From contig JAQGOV010000630.1 of NCBI GenBank assembly GCA_028293425.1, positions 1 to 37,913 of the forward strand: 37,913 nt of DNA, given 5' to 3'. Positions 8,348 to 17,437 of the stretch are shown one piece after another; positions within the stretch are counted from its first letter, which is position 1, and each line of letters starts with the position of its first letter. The notes under the pieces are model-generated. The model did no database searches and was not told the DNA's origin. It saw nothing but the letters and a program-made list of their open reading frames with translations. A program made the position numbers and the translations under genes. The stretch comes from Verrucomicrobiales bacterium. Lineage in GTDB: Bacteria; Verrucomicrobiota; Verrucomicrobiia; Limisphaerales; JAQGOV01.

Positions 8348-10474
8348 ATGAGTTGGAGGTTTTTAATTTTTGTTTTGGTTTTCGGCGTATTCGCTCCGTC
8401 GACACCTGCCGCGCCGATGTCAGACTCTTCGGCGAATGTGGATTGGCCCGCGTATCTGGGTGATAAAGGACGCAGCCTTTATTCGCCCCTTGAGCAGATC
8501 AACCGGACGAATGTCGCCCAGCTCAAGGTCGCGTGGTCTTACGACACGGGGGACAAGGGTGAATACCAGGCCAACAACCTGATCGTGGCGGGGGTGTTCT
8601 ACACGGCTTCCCCGACACGCAAGGTGATCGCGCTTAACGCTACTAACGGTAAGGAAATTTGGAAGTGGGATGCACGGTCGGAACGGTCTGGACCTGCCGG
8701 CGGGAGACAACGTGGCTTGGTGCTTTGGCAGAATGAAACCGGCGGCGAACAGCGCCTCTTTACCGGTGTGGGAAATCATCTTTATGCGCTGGATCTCAAA
8801 TCGGGTCAACCGATTCGAAGCTTCGGACAAAATGGTTCCATTCACCTCGGCACAGGACTGGATGTGGAGGGGACTCCCAGCGTGGGGCTGAACACACCCG
8901 GTGTGACCTACAAGGACCTGCTGATTATTGGCGGGCTGGGCGGGCCAGGAGCGTTGCGCGCGTTCGATGCAAGAACCGGGCTGCGGCGCTGGATATTCCA
9001 CGTGATTCCGCGTCCGGGAGAGTTGGGTTATGACACCTGGCCCGCTGAGGCCTACAAGACGGCGACTGGTCTCATGCCGTGGTGCGGTCAATCGCTGGAT
9101 GAGAAGCGCGGGATTGTTTACGTATCCACCAAAACAGCAGAGCCGGACTTCTACGGCGGCAATCGTCACGGAGCCAATCTGTTTGCAAATACCCTTCTGG
9201 CGCTCGATGCGGCGAGCGGAAAACGCCTTTGGCATTATCAGATTGTGCACCATGACTTGCTGGATAAAGACCTTCCCTGTCCTCCGGTGCTTCTGACAGT
9301 GACGCATGAAGGCAAGAGGATCGACGCAGTCGCCCAAGGGACCAAGCACGGCCTGTTGTTTGTATTTGACCGGGTCACCGGCAAGCCGCTTTGGCCCATT
9401 GAAGAAAGGCCAGTGCCCAAATCGGATTTACGCGGCGAGGAAGCTTGGCCGACCCAGCCATTTCCGACCCGGCCTGCCCCGCTCATGCGCCAGGGATACG
9501 GGGAAGCGGATGTATCAACGATTTCACCGCAAGCCTATACCAACACGTTGGAAAGAATCCGGCTCTCGCCCAACTTCGGACCGTTTCCCACTCCCAGCCT
9601 GAAAGAAACGGTGATGTTCCCGGGATTCGACGGAGGCATGGAATGGGGCGGTGGGGCGGCCGATCCCGACGGAGTGTATTACGTGAATGTGAACGAAATT
9701 CCCTGGCTGATGCAAATGGTGGAAACGCGCCGAGCCGATGGGACGCCTGTTTCCCGAAGCGAGCAGGATTACATGGGCTTTTGCGCACCCTGTCATGGGT
9801 TGGACCGGGCCGGCAATCCAGCGGGGGGATTTCCTTCGCTGATCGATGTGGGCACCCGAAAATCCCGCGAGCAGATATCGCTGATCACGCGGCAGGGGGC
9901 AGGACGGATGCCGGCTTTCGATCAGCTTTCGGAACCTCAGCGCAACGCTGTTTTGGATTATGTGCTGGGCCCCGCTCAATCTTCGGCCTCACGTCCCGAG
10001 GCGGGGATAGCAGCTCCAACAGCGAGAAGCGTCGCTCCGCCGTATGCGTTTTCAGGGTTCCGTCGCTGGCTTGATGCCGAAGGTTACCCTGCGATCAAAC
10101 CACCCTGGGGCACATTGAATGCAGTCGATTTGAATACGGGCCAGATCAAGTGGAAGGTGCCGCTAGGCGAATACGCCAAACTGAAAGCCCGCGGCATTCC
10201 GCCGACCGGCACCGAAAATTACGGCGGGCCGGTGGTGACCGCGGGTGGGCTCATTTTCATTGGCGCCAGCGCGGACGAAACTTTCCGAGCGTTTGACAAG
10301 GAGACAGGCGCCATCCTCTGGCAGGCGAAGCTGCCTTTCGGGGGCAATGCCACCCCGAGCACTTATATGGTAAATGGTCGGCAATTTATCGTTATCTCTG
10401 CCGGAGGTGGAAAATCCGGCCGCCCCGCCGGGGGGAGTGTCGTCGCGTTCGCACTTCCAGAACGGCCGCGCTAA
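8348..10474 (+). CDS. PQQ-dependent dehydrogenase with inserted cytochrome c domain
   Basis: A quinoprotein of about 708 residues with a signal peptide (MSWRFLIFVLVFGVFAP, cleavage near TPAAP). The beta-propeller of the Gcd/quinoprotein glucose dehydrogenase group is evident from WPAYLGDKGRSLYSPLEQIN, KVAWSYDTGD, repeated ALDxxxGK strands, and HHDLLDKDLPCPPVLLTV. A heme c site, CAPCH at residues 479-483 with a later MPAF Met ligand, lies in a domain inserted before the last propeller blades, which resume at LNAVDLNTGQIKWKVPLGEY. It should oxidise a sugar or alcohol in the periplasm and pass electrons to the heme. ATG 8348 is favoured over in-frame TTG 8240 and ATG 8249 because it begins the signal peptide. 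Confidence 0.9.
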   Translation: MSWRFLIFVLVFGVFAPSTPAAPMSDSSANVDWPAYLGDKGRSLYSPLEQINRTNVAQLKVAWSYDTGDKGEYQANNLIVAGVFYTASPTRKVIALNATNGKEIWKWDARSERSGPAGGRQRGLVLWQNETGGEQRLFTGVGNHLYALDLKSGQPIRSFGQNGSIHLGTGLDVEGTPSVGLNTPGVTYKDLLIIGGLGGPGALRAFDARTGLRRWIFHVIPRPGELGYDTWPAEAYKTATGLMPWCGQSLDEKRGIVYVSTKTAEPDFYGGNRHGANLFANTLLALDAASGKRLWHYQIVHHDLLDKDLPCPPVLLTVTHEGKRIDAVAQGTKHGLLFVFDRVTGKPLWPIEERPVPKSDLRGEEAWPTQPFPTRPAPLMRQGYGEADVSTISPQAYTNTLERIRLSPNFGPFPTPSLKETVMFPGFDGGMEWGGGAADPDGVYYVNVNEIPWLMQMVETRRADGTPVSRSEQDYMGFCAPCHGLDRAGNPAGGFPSLIDVGTRKSREQISLITRQGAGRMPAFDQLSEPQRNAVLDYVLGPAQSSASRPEAGIAAPTARSVAPPYAFSGFRRWLDAEGYPAIKPPWGTLNAVDLNTGQIKWKVPLGEYAKLKARGIPPTGTENYGGPVVTAGGLIFIGASADETFRAFDKETGAILWQAKLPFGGNATPSTYMVNGRQFIVISAGGGKSGRPAGGSVVAFALPERPR

Positions 10475-10579
10475 TGAACATGAGCACCTTTTCGGCGTGC
10501 GTGTCGTGGCAAAAATGTTGCATTTGGGGCTGAGGCTGGCCAGAGTTTGGGCCTTTAATAATTGAACATTTATTGAACT

Positions 10580-11467
10580 ATGCCGAATCCCTGGACTGGA
10601 AAAGGAAACCCTTACACACGCAAAGAAGTTGTTGAACGGCTGCGGGCCACTTTGAAGAAAGGGCAACCGATCATTGCCGCCGGCGCGGGCACAGGCATTT
10701 CCGCGAAGTTCATTGAAAAAGGCGGGGCGGACCTGATCATCATTTATAATTCAGGCCGTTTCCGGATGGCGGGACGGGGTTCGACCTGCGGTCTGATGGC
10801 TTACGGCGACGCGAATGCGATCGCAATGGAGATTGGCGAACATGAGGTGCTGCCGGTGGTGGAAGAGATACCGGTGATCTGTGGCGTGCACGCAACAGAT
10901 CCGCGCCGTCGCATGTGGCACTGGCTTTTGCAGGTAAAAGACATGGGTTTTTCCGGAGTAAACAATTTTCCAACGCACACGATCATAGACGGCCAGTTCC
11001 GGCAGGTGCTGGAGGAAACGGGCATGAGCGTGAAACAGGAGTTCGAGATGGTGGCGATCGCCCGCAAGATGGAGTTGTTCACGGTGGTTTATGTGGCGAC
11101 GGCGGATGAAGCCAAGGCGATGGCCCAGGCTGGAGCTGATGCGATTATCGCGCATGTGGGCACAACGGTCGGCGGGTCAATTGGCGTCAGAGGCGCGGTT
11201 TGCACGATGGATGACGCGGTGAAGCGCACGCAGTCGATTATCGATGGAGCCAAAAAGGTCCGGAAGGATATCATTTTCCTGTCGCACGGCGGGCCGATCG
11301 CAACTCCGGAGGACGCGGCTTACATTAATGAGCACACAGATTGCGTGGGGTTTGTGGGGGCGTCGAGTTTGGAGCGGTTGGCTGTAGAGGATTCTTTGAC
11401 ACAGTTGACGCAGAAGTTTAAGAAGATTCCGGTCACCAAACAGGCGTTGAAAGCATTTAAAAAGTAG
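10580..11467 (+). CDS. phosphoenolpyruvate hydrolase family TIM-barrel protein
   Basis: A 295-residue protein. The sequence fits the PEP-hydrolase-like family (PF09370): start PWTGKGNPYTRKEVVERL, GAGTGISAKFIEKGGADLII, YNSGRFRMAGRGSTCGLMAY, ICGVHATDPRRRMWHWL, GFSGVNNFPTHTIIDGQFR, AIIAHVGTTVGGSIGV and ILSHGGP-like FLSHGGPIATPEDAAYI. These outline a complete (beta/alpha)8 barrel with phosphate-binding Gly loops. Family members occur alone or fused to signalling proteins; the reaction is not firmly known. The 105 bases upstream hold a direct TTGAAC repeat (TTGAACATTTATTGAAC) just before the ATG. No operon partner is obvious. Confidence 0.85.
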   Translation: MPNPWTGKGNPYTRKEVVERLRATLKKGQPIIAAGAGTGISAKFIEKGGADLIIIYNSGRFRMAGRGSTCGLMAYGDANAIAMEIGEHEVLPVVEEIPVICGVHATDPRRRMWHWLLQVKDMGFSGVNNFPTHTIIDGQFRQVLEETGMSVKQEFEMVAIARKMELFTVVYVATADEAKAMAQAGADAIIAHVGTTVGGSIGVRGAVCTMDDAVKRTQSIIDGAKKVRKDIIFLSHGGPIATPEDAAYINEHTDCVGFVGASSLERLAVEDSLTQLTQKFKKIPVTKQALKAFKK

Positions 11468-11518
11468 TGGGGTCTCCACCTGAGGTTACTTTGCCCAGAG
11501 CCTGCGCAAGGTTAATGG

Positions 11519-12028
11519 ATGCGAAGGTTGAAAAATGAAATCCCGATTAAGGACACTCACAAGCTCACGCGGGCCGCTTCAGCAGATGTGCTCGGCACGC
11601 AAATGGGAGACACGGGTGTTCCGCGAAAATGGAAAGACTATTACCGCCGGTTGAATGATTTGAGAAACCTCTTTATAGAGAAGCGGCGAGACCTGGTGAA
11701 GGACGCGACCGAGGAACGACCCAGCTACAGCATGCATTTGGCGGACGCAGGGACAGATACGTACGATCAGGACTGGGCGTTCAGCATGCTGTCGTCGGAG
11801 CAGAGCGCTCTTTACGAAATCGAAGGGGCGATGGGCCGAATCAAAGATGGCACCTTCGGTATTTGCGAACTCACCGGAAAGCCAATTGAACCAGCGCGTT
11901 TGGAAGCGATTCCCTGGACGCGATATTCTTTGGAGGGTATTACGCAATTGGAACGCGAAGGCAAGGTGAGCCGCACCAAGTTGGGAGAACGCGGTTCGTG
12001 GCACGAGGTGGTGACCGGGGAAGGGTGA
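11519..12028 (+). CDS. TraR/DksA-family protein with reduced zinc finger
   Basis: A 169-residue protein with DksA-like order. It has an N-terminal extension to about residue 35, a helical hairpin (WKDYYRRLNDLRNLFIEKRR) whose tip reads TDTYDQDWAFSML, similar in place to the acidic DksA tip, then EGAMGRIKDGTFGICELTGK, PIEPARLEAIPWTRY and a C-terminal helix. Of the four zinc cysteines of DksA only one remains (in GICE), so zinc binding is unlikely. DksA relatives bind the RNA polymerase secondary channel; this one may do the same with a metal-free fold. It stands alone downstream of the TIM-barrel gene by 51 bases. Confidence 0.8.
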   Translation: MRRLKNEIPIKDTHKLTRAASADVLGTQMGDTGVPRKWKDYYRRLNDLRNLFIEKRRDLVKDATEERPSYSMHLADAGTDTYDQDWAFSMLSSEQSALYEIEGAMGRIKDGTFGICELTGKPIEPARLEAIPWTRYSLEGITQLEREGKVSRTKLGERGSWHEVVTGEG

Positions 12029-12110
12029 GAAGCGGAAGCCCGAATCCCCGAAGGTGGTTCAGCGGTCAAGTCAATGGAAGACTCCGTCCCGTGAAGCTTC
12101 AAGCGGGCGG

Positions 12111-13403
12111 TCATGAATGGGTGAGGAGGGCGACATAGGCCCCGTCAACCCCGTCGGCAAAAGGCAGCAAGCTGCGTTCGGATTGGAGGGTTAGATTTTT
12201 GTTCTCGGAAAGGAACTCCTGGATCAACTCGCCATTTTCTTCGGGTTCCAGGCTGCAGGTGCTGTAGGCCAACGTTCCACCAGGGCTTAAATGCAAGACA
12301 GCCGCTTTGAGCAGGTCTTTTTGAGTTTGGCGGAGCCGTTTTATTTCCTCGGGCTGGACCCGCCAGCGGAGGTCGACGCGGCGGCGCATCACTCCCGTGT
12401 TCGAGCAGGGAGCGTCAATCAATATACGGTTGTAATCTTCTTTTGTTTCAGCAGGGAGAGTTGAGACAATCTCGACGGATTTTATCCCGAGCCGTTCGCA
12501 GTTGCGGCGGATCATTTCACGGCGGGCGATATGGGTGTCGTGGGCGGTGATGGTTCCGGCATTCTCCATTAGCTGGGCCATGTAGGTGGTTTTGCCGCCG
12601 GGAGCGGCGCATAGATCGAGCACTTTTTCGCCAGGGCGTGGGTTGAGCAGGGCTGGGGCAAGGAGGGTGCTCGGGTCCTGCACATAAAACCAGCCTTGTT
12701 GAAAGCTGGGAAGCGTGGTGAGCGGCGGATGAGATTTGAACTCAAATGCCAGATCACCTTTTACCCAGTCGAATTGGCGAGGGAAAAAGTGGACTTCTTC
12801 TTTTTCCCACATTTCGGCCAATTGCTCGGGAGTGCCGCGCAAGGTATTCAGCCGGGCAAAAGTCGTGGGGGAGGTGTTATTCCACTCCAGTAATTTTCGG
12901 GCATTTTCTTCGCCAAAGCGGGTTTTCCAGCGGGCATAAAGCCAATCCGGATGAGAATAACCTACAGCGGGCTCCGAAGTTTTGATTTGCTGGAGTTTTT
13001 GTTCCGTTTCGGCTCTTTCGCGCAAATAGTTGCGGAGAACGGCATTCACGAAACCTGATTGGGGGCCATAGCCATGCGTTTTGGCCAATTCCACCGTTTC
13101 ATGGACAGCGGCGTGGTCGGGAATACGCTCCAACCAAAACATTTGGTAAAGTCCAAGGCGCAGAAGAATTTGCAGGGGCACCTTTTGGGAGCGTCCCTTG
13201 GTTTTCTGGGCGATCAGCCAATCCAGGGTTTCCTGCCATCGCACCACGCCATACACCAGTTCCTGAATCAGGCCTTTGTCCACCTGGGCCAGGCCGGAGG
13301 AAGCGAATCCTTTTTCGAGGATTTGCTCGATAAACCCGCCCTCTTCCGCGTGCTGCCTCAGGAGCCTGACGGCAATTTCTCTTGGTTTTTCCGCCATCAC
13401 CAT
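12111..13403 (-). CDS. rsmB: 16S rRNA (cytosine-C5)-methyltransferase RsmB
   Basis: About 430 residues, the normal RsmB length. An N-terminal NusB-like helical domain (EIAVRLLRQHAEEGGFIEQI to about residue 145) is followed by the SAM domain: VLDLCAAPGGKTT (motif I), DAPCSNTGVMRRRVDLRW (motif IV with its Cys) and YSTCSLEPEENGEL (motif VI with the catalytic-type Cys). It methylates the base corresponding to C967 of 16S rRNA. The start is uncertain among GTG 13415, ATG 13403 and ATG 13397; ATG 13403 is chosen. It diverges from the Gre gene across a very short region that contains an inverted repeat. Confidence 0.93.
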   Translation of the reverse strand: MVMAEKPREIAVRLLRQHAEEGGFIEQILEKGFASSGLAQVDKGLIQELVYGVVRWQETLDWLIAQKTKGRSQKVPLQILLRLGLYQMFWLERIPDHAAVHETVELAKTHGYGPQSGFVNAVLRNYLRERAETEQKLQQIKTSEPAVGYSHPDWLYARWKTRFGEENARKLLEWNNTSPTTFARLNTLRGTPEQLAEMWEKEEVHFFPRQFDWVKGDLAFEFKSHPPLTTLPSFQQGWFYVQDPSTLLAPALLNPRPGEKVLDLCAAPGGKTTYMAQLMENAGTITAHDTHIARREMIRRNCERLGIKSVEIVSTLPAETKEDYNRILIDAPCSNTGVMRRRVDLRWRVQPEEIKRLRQTQKDLLKAAVLHLSPGGTLAYSTCSLEPEENGELIQEFLSENKNLTLQSERSLLPFADGVDGAYVALLTHS

Positions 13404-13413
13404 TAATAATGCC

Positions 13414-13435
13414 ACTCGCTCAACTGCAAGCGAGT
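13414..13435. promoter_or_regulatory. inverted repeat between divergent rsmB and gre genes
   Basis: ACTCGCT (13414-13420) and AGCGAGT (13429-13435) form a perfect 7-bp inverted repeat with an 8-base centre, within the 46 bases between the two divergent starts. It could be an operator or an RNA hairpin in either leader; no -35/-10 pair is clear enough to name. Confidence 0.4.
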
Positions 13436-13449
13436 ATTTACTTTAACAT

Positions 13450-15270
13450 ATGAGAGAAGAGTTCGAAAAATTAGTCTCCGCCGGAAAGTTGACCAAACAA
13501 CATATCGAGCCACTGGTCGTCCTGACGCAGAACGGGTATTGCTATCACCGCAGTTGGGGCTTCGGTAAAATCACGACTGTAGATACGGTCTTCTCCCGGT
13601 TCACGATCGATTTCCAAACCAAAGCCGGCCACAACATGGACCTGGCCTTCGCGGCTGAATCTCTCAAGCCAATAGACCCCAATCATATCCTGGCGCGCAA
13701 GGTTGCGGATCTGGAAGGGCTGCGGCAGATGGCGGCGCTTCACCATTTGGATCTGATCAAGGTCGTACTGCAAAGTTACGGAGGCAAAGCCACAATTGAC
13801 CAGATTCAGCAAGTGCTCGTTCCGGATGTGATTCGGGATGATTGGAAAAAGTGGTGGGAAGTGGCGAAGCGAGAGTTGAAGAAAGACGGACACTTCCAAT
13901 TGCCGGTGAAGAAGACGGACCCGATCGTTTTTGAAATGCAGGAGACTACCCTGCAAGACCGGCTCATGACCGAATTTCGCGCCACGAAGGGTTTGAAAGC
14001 CAAGGTAGGCAGCGCTTTGGAAGCATTGAAGGTTTTCCCGGATATCGCGGATAAGAAGGCGGTGGCCGAGGAGATTGTGGCCGCGCTCAACGCGGACATT
14101 GCGTCGCATCAGCGCACCCAGCCTGGGGTCGCGCTTGAAGGCATATTCGTGCGGGATGACATCAAAGAAGCAGCGGGTCTCGCTGGCATCCCTGAAGAAT
14201 TAACCCCGACCACCATCTGGACTCAGCAGCCCAAGCTGGGCGCGTTCCTGGAAACGATTCCCGCAGCCAAACATCGTCGAGTGTTGCAATCGTTCAAAGC
14301 AGGCAACCCGGAAACCTGGGTTGAGACAGTGCTGATGACGTTGGCTTTGGTGCCAGCCAAGCTGGCCGGGGAACTGGCGCACCTGCTCATCGAGGATGGG
14401 AAGCTGCAGCAATTGAAAGATGTGCTGGCCAAGCTGATCAGCCAGCACCAGGCCAGCAGCGAACTGTTGCTGTGGCTGGCCAAGGAACGCTCCGACAGCT
14501 TTGCGGATATTCTGGGGCCGGAAGTTTTCCGTGCCATGCTGACCGCCATGGAGCGCGACCAGTTTAATGAAAGGAAATCGAACCGCCTGCGCGATTGCAT
14601 TATCGACGACCAGGATTTGTTGGTGGAACTGATTGGCTCCGCTGACCTGGAAATCATCAAGGATTTGACCCGGGCGCTCCAACTTTCGCCCTCCTTTGAC
14701 GACATGGACAAGCGATCTTTGCTGGCCAGGATCGTCAAAACCTACCCGGCGGTGCAATCGCTGATCTCTGGCGAAGCCACCAAGCAGGATTCGACGCTGC
14801 TGGTTTCCTGGGAGAGCCTGGAGCGCCGCAAAGACGAATACAATGAAGTGGTCCAGAAAAAGATTCCGGCCAACTCCAAGGAAATCGCGATCGCGCGCAG
14901 CTATGGCGATTTAAGGGAAAATCACGAGTACAAAGCGGCCAAGGAAATGCAAAAAATCCTGATGCGTCGCAAATCCGAATTGGAATCAATGCTGGTCCGG
15001 GCCCGCGGGACGGATTTTGCGAATCCAAAGACGGACGTGGTGAGCATTGGCACGCGCGTTACTGCAACCGACATGTCGAACGAGACTCCGGAGAGTTATT
15101 GCATTATGGGCGCATGGGATTCTGAACCGGAGAAGGGGATTATCAGCTACCTCACGCCGGTAGCCCAGAGCTTCATCAACCACAAAGTGGGCGAGGAAGT
15201 GGAGTACGAGATGGAGGGCATCAAGCGCAAGCTCCGGATCGACTCCATTGAAGCGGTGAAAACCGCGTAA
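13450..15270 (+). CDS. greA: long Gre-type transcription elongation factor
   Basis: A 606-residue protein. The last 153 residues form a complete GreA/GreB unit: a coiled-coil hairpin with the catalytic-loop motif SYGDLRENHEYKAAKE (Asp487 and Glu490 in the places of the E. coli GreA tip acids), then the FKBP-like C-terminal domain (VSIGTRVTATDMSNETPESY to EYEMEGIKRKLRIDSIE). About 450 residues precede it: a small N-terminal beta part (GYCYHRSWGFGKITTVDTVF) and a long helical region of unknown role. E. coli GreA is only about 160 residues; as I remember, chlamydial GreA is also very long, so the extension looks like a PVC trait. It should relieve backtracked RNA polymerase. Confidence 0.88.
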   Translation: MREEFEKLVSAGKLTKQHIEPLVVLTQNGYCYHRSWGFGKITTVDTVFSRFTIDFQTKAGHNMDLAFAAESLKPIDPNHILARKVADLEGLRQMAALHHLDLIKVVLQSYGGKATIDQIQQVLVPDVIRDDWKKWWEVAKRELKKDGHFQLPVKKTDPIVFEMQETTLQDRLMTEFRATKGLKAKVGSALEALKVFPDIADKKAVAEEIVAALNADIASHQRTQPGVALEGIFVRDDIKEAAGLAGIPEELTPTTIWTQQPKLGAFLETIPAAKHRRVLQSFKAGNPETWVETVLMTLALVPAKLAGELAHLLIEDGKLQQLKDVLAKLISQHQASSELLLWLAKERSDSFADILGPEVFRAMLTAMERDQFNERKSNRLRDCIIDDQDLLVELIGSADLEIIKDLTRALQLSPSFDDMDKRSLLARIVKTYPAVQSLISGEATKQDSTLLVSWESLERRKDEYNEVVQKKIPANSKEIAIARSYGDLRENHEYKAAKEMQKILMRRKSELESMLVRARGTDFANPKTDVVSIGTRVTATDMSNETPESYCIMGAWDSEPEKGIISYLTPVAQSFINHKVGEEVEYEMEGIKRKLRIDSIEAVKTA

Positions 15271-15350
15271 CGATTGAGCGCCGGGTTATAGTTTAAAGTT
15301 GAAGTCCCGCCGCCAGCCTGGCAGCCAATAATATTTGAAAGAGCAGTCTC

Positions 15351-16166
15351 GTGACGCGCACAGAACCCAGTCTGTTGTTGCTGATCCCCGCTTACAACGA
15401 GGAGCACCGGATTGAACCGGTTTTGCGGGAATACGCGGAGTATTTTCAAAAGCATTACACGGGCAAATTCCAAATTGTGGTGGTGCTGAACGGTTGCAAG
15501 GACAACACCCTTGAGGTCGTGGAACGCGTGGCCAAGGACCACGCCAACATTGCTGCCCTCGATTTCCCGGCCCCAATTGGAAAGGGTGGCGCGTTAATTG
15601 AAGGGCTCAAGCTGGCGCCGCTGGGCGATTTGATCGGTTACGTGGACGCCGACGGGGCTACCAGCCCGAAGGCTTTTCATGAGCTGGTGAGGCACACGGG
15701 CGAGGCCGAGTGCGTGATTGCTTCACGCTGGTTGCCAGGCGCGATTCTGCATCAAAGCCAAACCAATCAACGACAGTTTGCCAGCCGCGTCTTCCATGGA
15801 ATTGTCCAAACTCTCTTCTGGATGAACATCCGTGACACGCAGTGCGGAGCCAAGGTGATGCATCGCGCGGCCGTGGAGAAAATTCATTCGTCGCTGCGGA
15901 TTACAGACATGGCTTTTGATATCAACCTCCTCTACGTGCTGAAGCGAAATGGTTTCAAGGTCAAGGAGGTTCCCACGGAATGGACCGACAAGGCTGGTTC
16001 CAAGGTTGTGTTAGGAAAGACCTCGATGTCCATGCTGCTATCGGCGATCCGGCTCCGGATGGTGTACTCGCCGTTTCACGGGCTGCTCAGTTTTTTGCGG
16101 CCGCTGGAAAGTAGGATTTACGCCAAATTGAACTCACCGGCACCTTTGCCGCGGAAGAAAGCTTAG
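15351..16166 (+). CDS. family 2 glycosyltransferase, dolichyl/polyprenyl-phosphate type
   Basis: A 271-residue GT-A glycosyltransferase starting with GTG. Motifs: LLIPAYNEEHRIEPVLREY (nucleotide-sugar strand), IVVVLNGCKDNTLEVVE, PIGKGGALIEGLKLA, the DXD-like GYVDADGATSPKAFHELV, CVIASRWLPGA and a NIRDTQCGAKVMHRAAVEK acceptor loop. This order is typical of ALG5/DPM1-like enzymes that load a lipid phosphate carrier. The C-terminus has an amphipathic helix but no clear transmembrane anchor. Its 3' end overlaps the convergent flippase gene by 4 bases. Together with the flippase and epimerase nearby it suggests a small surface-glycan locus. Confidence 0.85.
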   Translation: MTRTEPSLLLLIPAYNEEHRIEPVLREYAEYFQKHYTGKFQIVVVLNGCKDNTLEVVERVAKDHANIAALDFPAPIGKGGALIEGLKLAPLGDLIGYVDADGATSPKAFHELVRHTGEAECVIASRWLPGAILHQSQTNQRQFASRVFHGIVQTLFWMNIRDTQCGAKVMHRAAVEKIHSSLRITDMAFDINLLYVLKRNGFKVKEVPTEWTDKAGSKVVLGKTSMSMLLSAIRLRMVYSPFHGLLSFLRPLESRIYAKLNSPAPLPRKKA

Positions 16167-17437
16167 GTTCGCGCCCCTTTGCGTGAAAAAAACAGAGCCA
16201 CCATTAGAAAAATTAGATTAAACCCCCCAAGAATTTGGGTGACTGTCAGGAAAGTGGCGTTCCCACGCGACAAAACAAGGTAGAGCGTTCCGGCATAGCA
16301 AGCGGCCACACCAACCAGCCAGGGAACAATCCGGAATTGCCCTTTGGCTAAAGCACCGTTCACCAGCACATTGGCGAGAGTCAAAGGGACCATTCCAAAG
16401 CCAAACCATGGCAACAGCGGCTTGGCCTCGAGAAAGGATTTTGTGAAAACAAAAGGCAGCAGCCACGGTGCGATCAGCCAAATGCCGAGCGCCCCCAAAC
16501 AGGCCAGCACCAAAGTCGTCAAAAGAGTGAGCGTGACGACATCCGTTTTCTCCGAGCGAGCCACGCTGCGCACAACTTTGGGGAACATTACGGCCGCAAT
16601 GGGGCCCGTGAATGCGACCAGCGCCCTGCATAAGGTGCCCGCGGCCATGTAAAAGCCGGTCTTCTCTTTTGGAAAGTAACTCTGCACAAAAATAGGGTCC
16701 GCACTGAACATGAATTGGCAGGCTCCAAACCCGAGGGTGAGCGGAATGACTTTCGCCAGCCATCTTCGCCAGTCAAACGGTGCGGCTTGCCCCTTCCAAA
16801 GTTCCTTGGTTTGCCAGGCGGCCACTAACAGAACGGCTATCATTCCAAGGAGTGCGCCGGTCATGATGCCTGCTGCGTATCCTCCAAAAACGAGGACGAT
16901 TATGGCCACTGCCAGGAGGCGTCCCGCGCCTCCGAGGATGGACGTCCAGCCCATCCATAGAAAATTTTGCGCGCCTTGAAGGAGGCCCGAAAAAATTGGT
17001 CCCCAAATACAGGCTAAGCCAATGAGAAGCGTGACCCACAAGCCGGCAGGGTTCGTGATTTGCAGGCGAGCAAGAATCTCACGGTGTCCCGCCACCACGA
17101 CGAGGGCGATTGCCAGCCAGATGAACAGCGTTCCAACCAGGATAGCTCGGATCGTACCTGTGAGCTGGCGGTGTTGCTCGGGGGTAACGGCCGAAGCGGT
17201 TTGCTGGGCGAAAACCATCTGCAAACCCAGGGACGGAATCGAAATGCAATTGAGAGTGGCAAGCAGAGTTCCTAAAATTCCATATTCGGATTCAGGAATT
17301 TTCTTGGAGAAGAAATGGACGCCGAACATGAATGCACCACCACTCACGGCAGTGATCATCATCCAGGAGCTTTGACGAAAGAACGCCAAACGTTGAGCTT
17401 GGACGGGTTGGTCCGGGTGTTCTGAAGGTTTAGTCAT
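16163..17437 (-). CDS. polysaccharide flippase-like membrane protein
   Basis: A 424-residue, highly hydrophobic protein with about 12 helices spread over its whole length (e.g. SWMMITAVSGGAFMFGVHFF, AILVGTLFIWLAIALVVVAG, LLAVAIIVLVFGGYAAGIMT, LGALGIWLIAPWLLPFVF). The N-terminal FFSKKIPESEYGILGTL and the later FSADPIFVQSYFPKEKTGFY are characteristic of Wzx/MurJ-like oligosaccharide flippases (MOP superfamily). It probably moves a lipid-linked sugar across the inner membrane. Its ATG overlaps the stop of the upstream M20 peptidase gene in an ATGA arrangement, so translation is likely coupled. The substrate is not deducible. Confidence 0.82.
   Translation of the reverse strand: MTKPSEHPDQPVQAQRLAFFRQSSWMMITAVSGGAFMFGVHFFSKKIPESEYGILGTLLATLNCISIPSLGLQMVFAQQTASAVTPEQHRQLTGTIRAILVGTLFIWLAIALVVVAGHREILARLQITNPAGLWVTLLIGLACIWGPIFSGLLQGAQNFLWMGWTSILGGAGRLLAVAIIVLVFGGYAAGIMTGALLGMIAVLLVAAWQTKELWKGQAAPFDWRRWLAKVIPLTLGFGACQFMFSADPIFVQSYFPKEKTGFYMAAGTLCRALVAFTGPIAAVMFPKVVRSVARSEKTDVVTLTLLTTLVLACLGALGIWLIAPWLLPFVFTKSFLEAKPLLPWFGFGMVPLTLANVLVNGALAKGQFRIVPWLVGVAACYAGTLYLVLSRGNATFLTVTQILGGFNLIFLMVALFFSRKGART

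Noticed and set aside
8420-9349. Minus-strand frame opposite the PQQ dehydrogenase
   Set aside because: The propeller protein is certain; the opposite frame has no recognisable domain.
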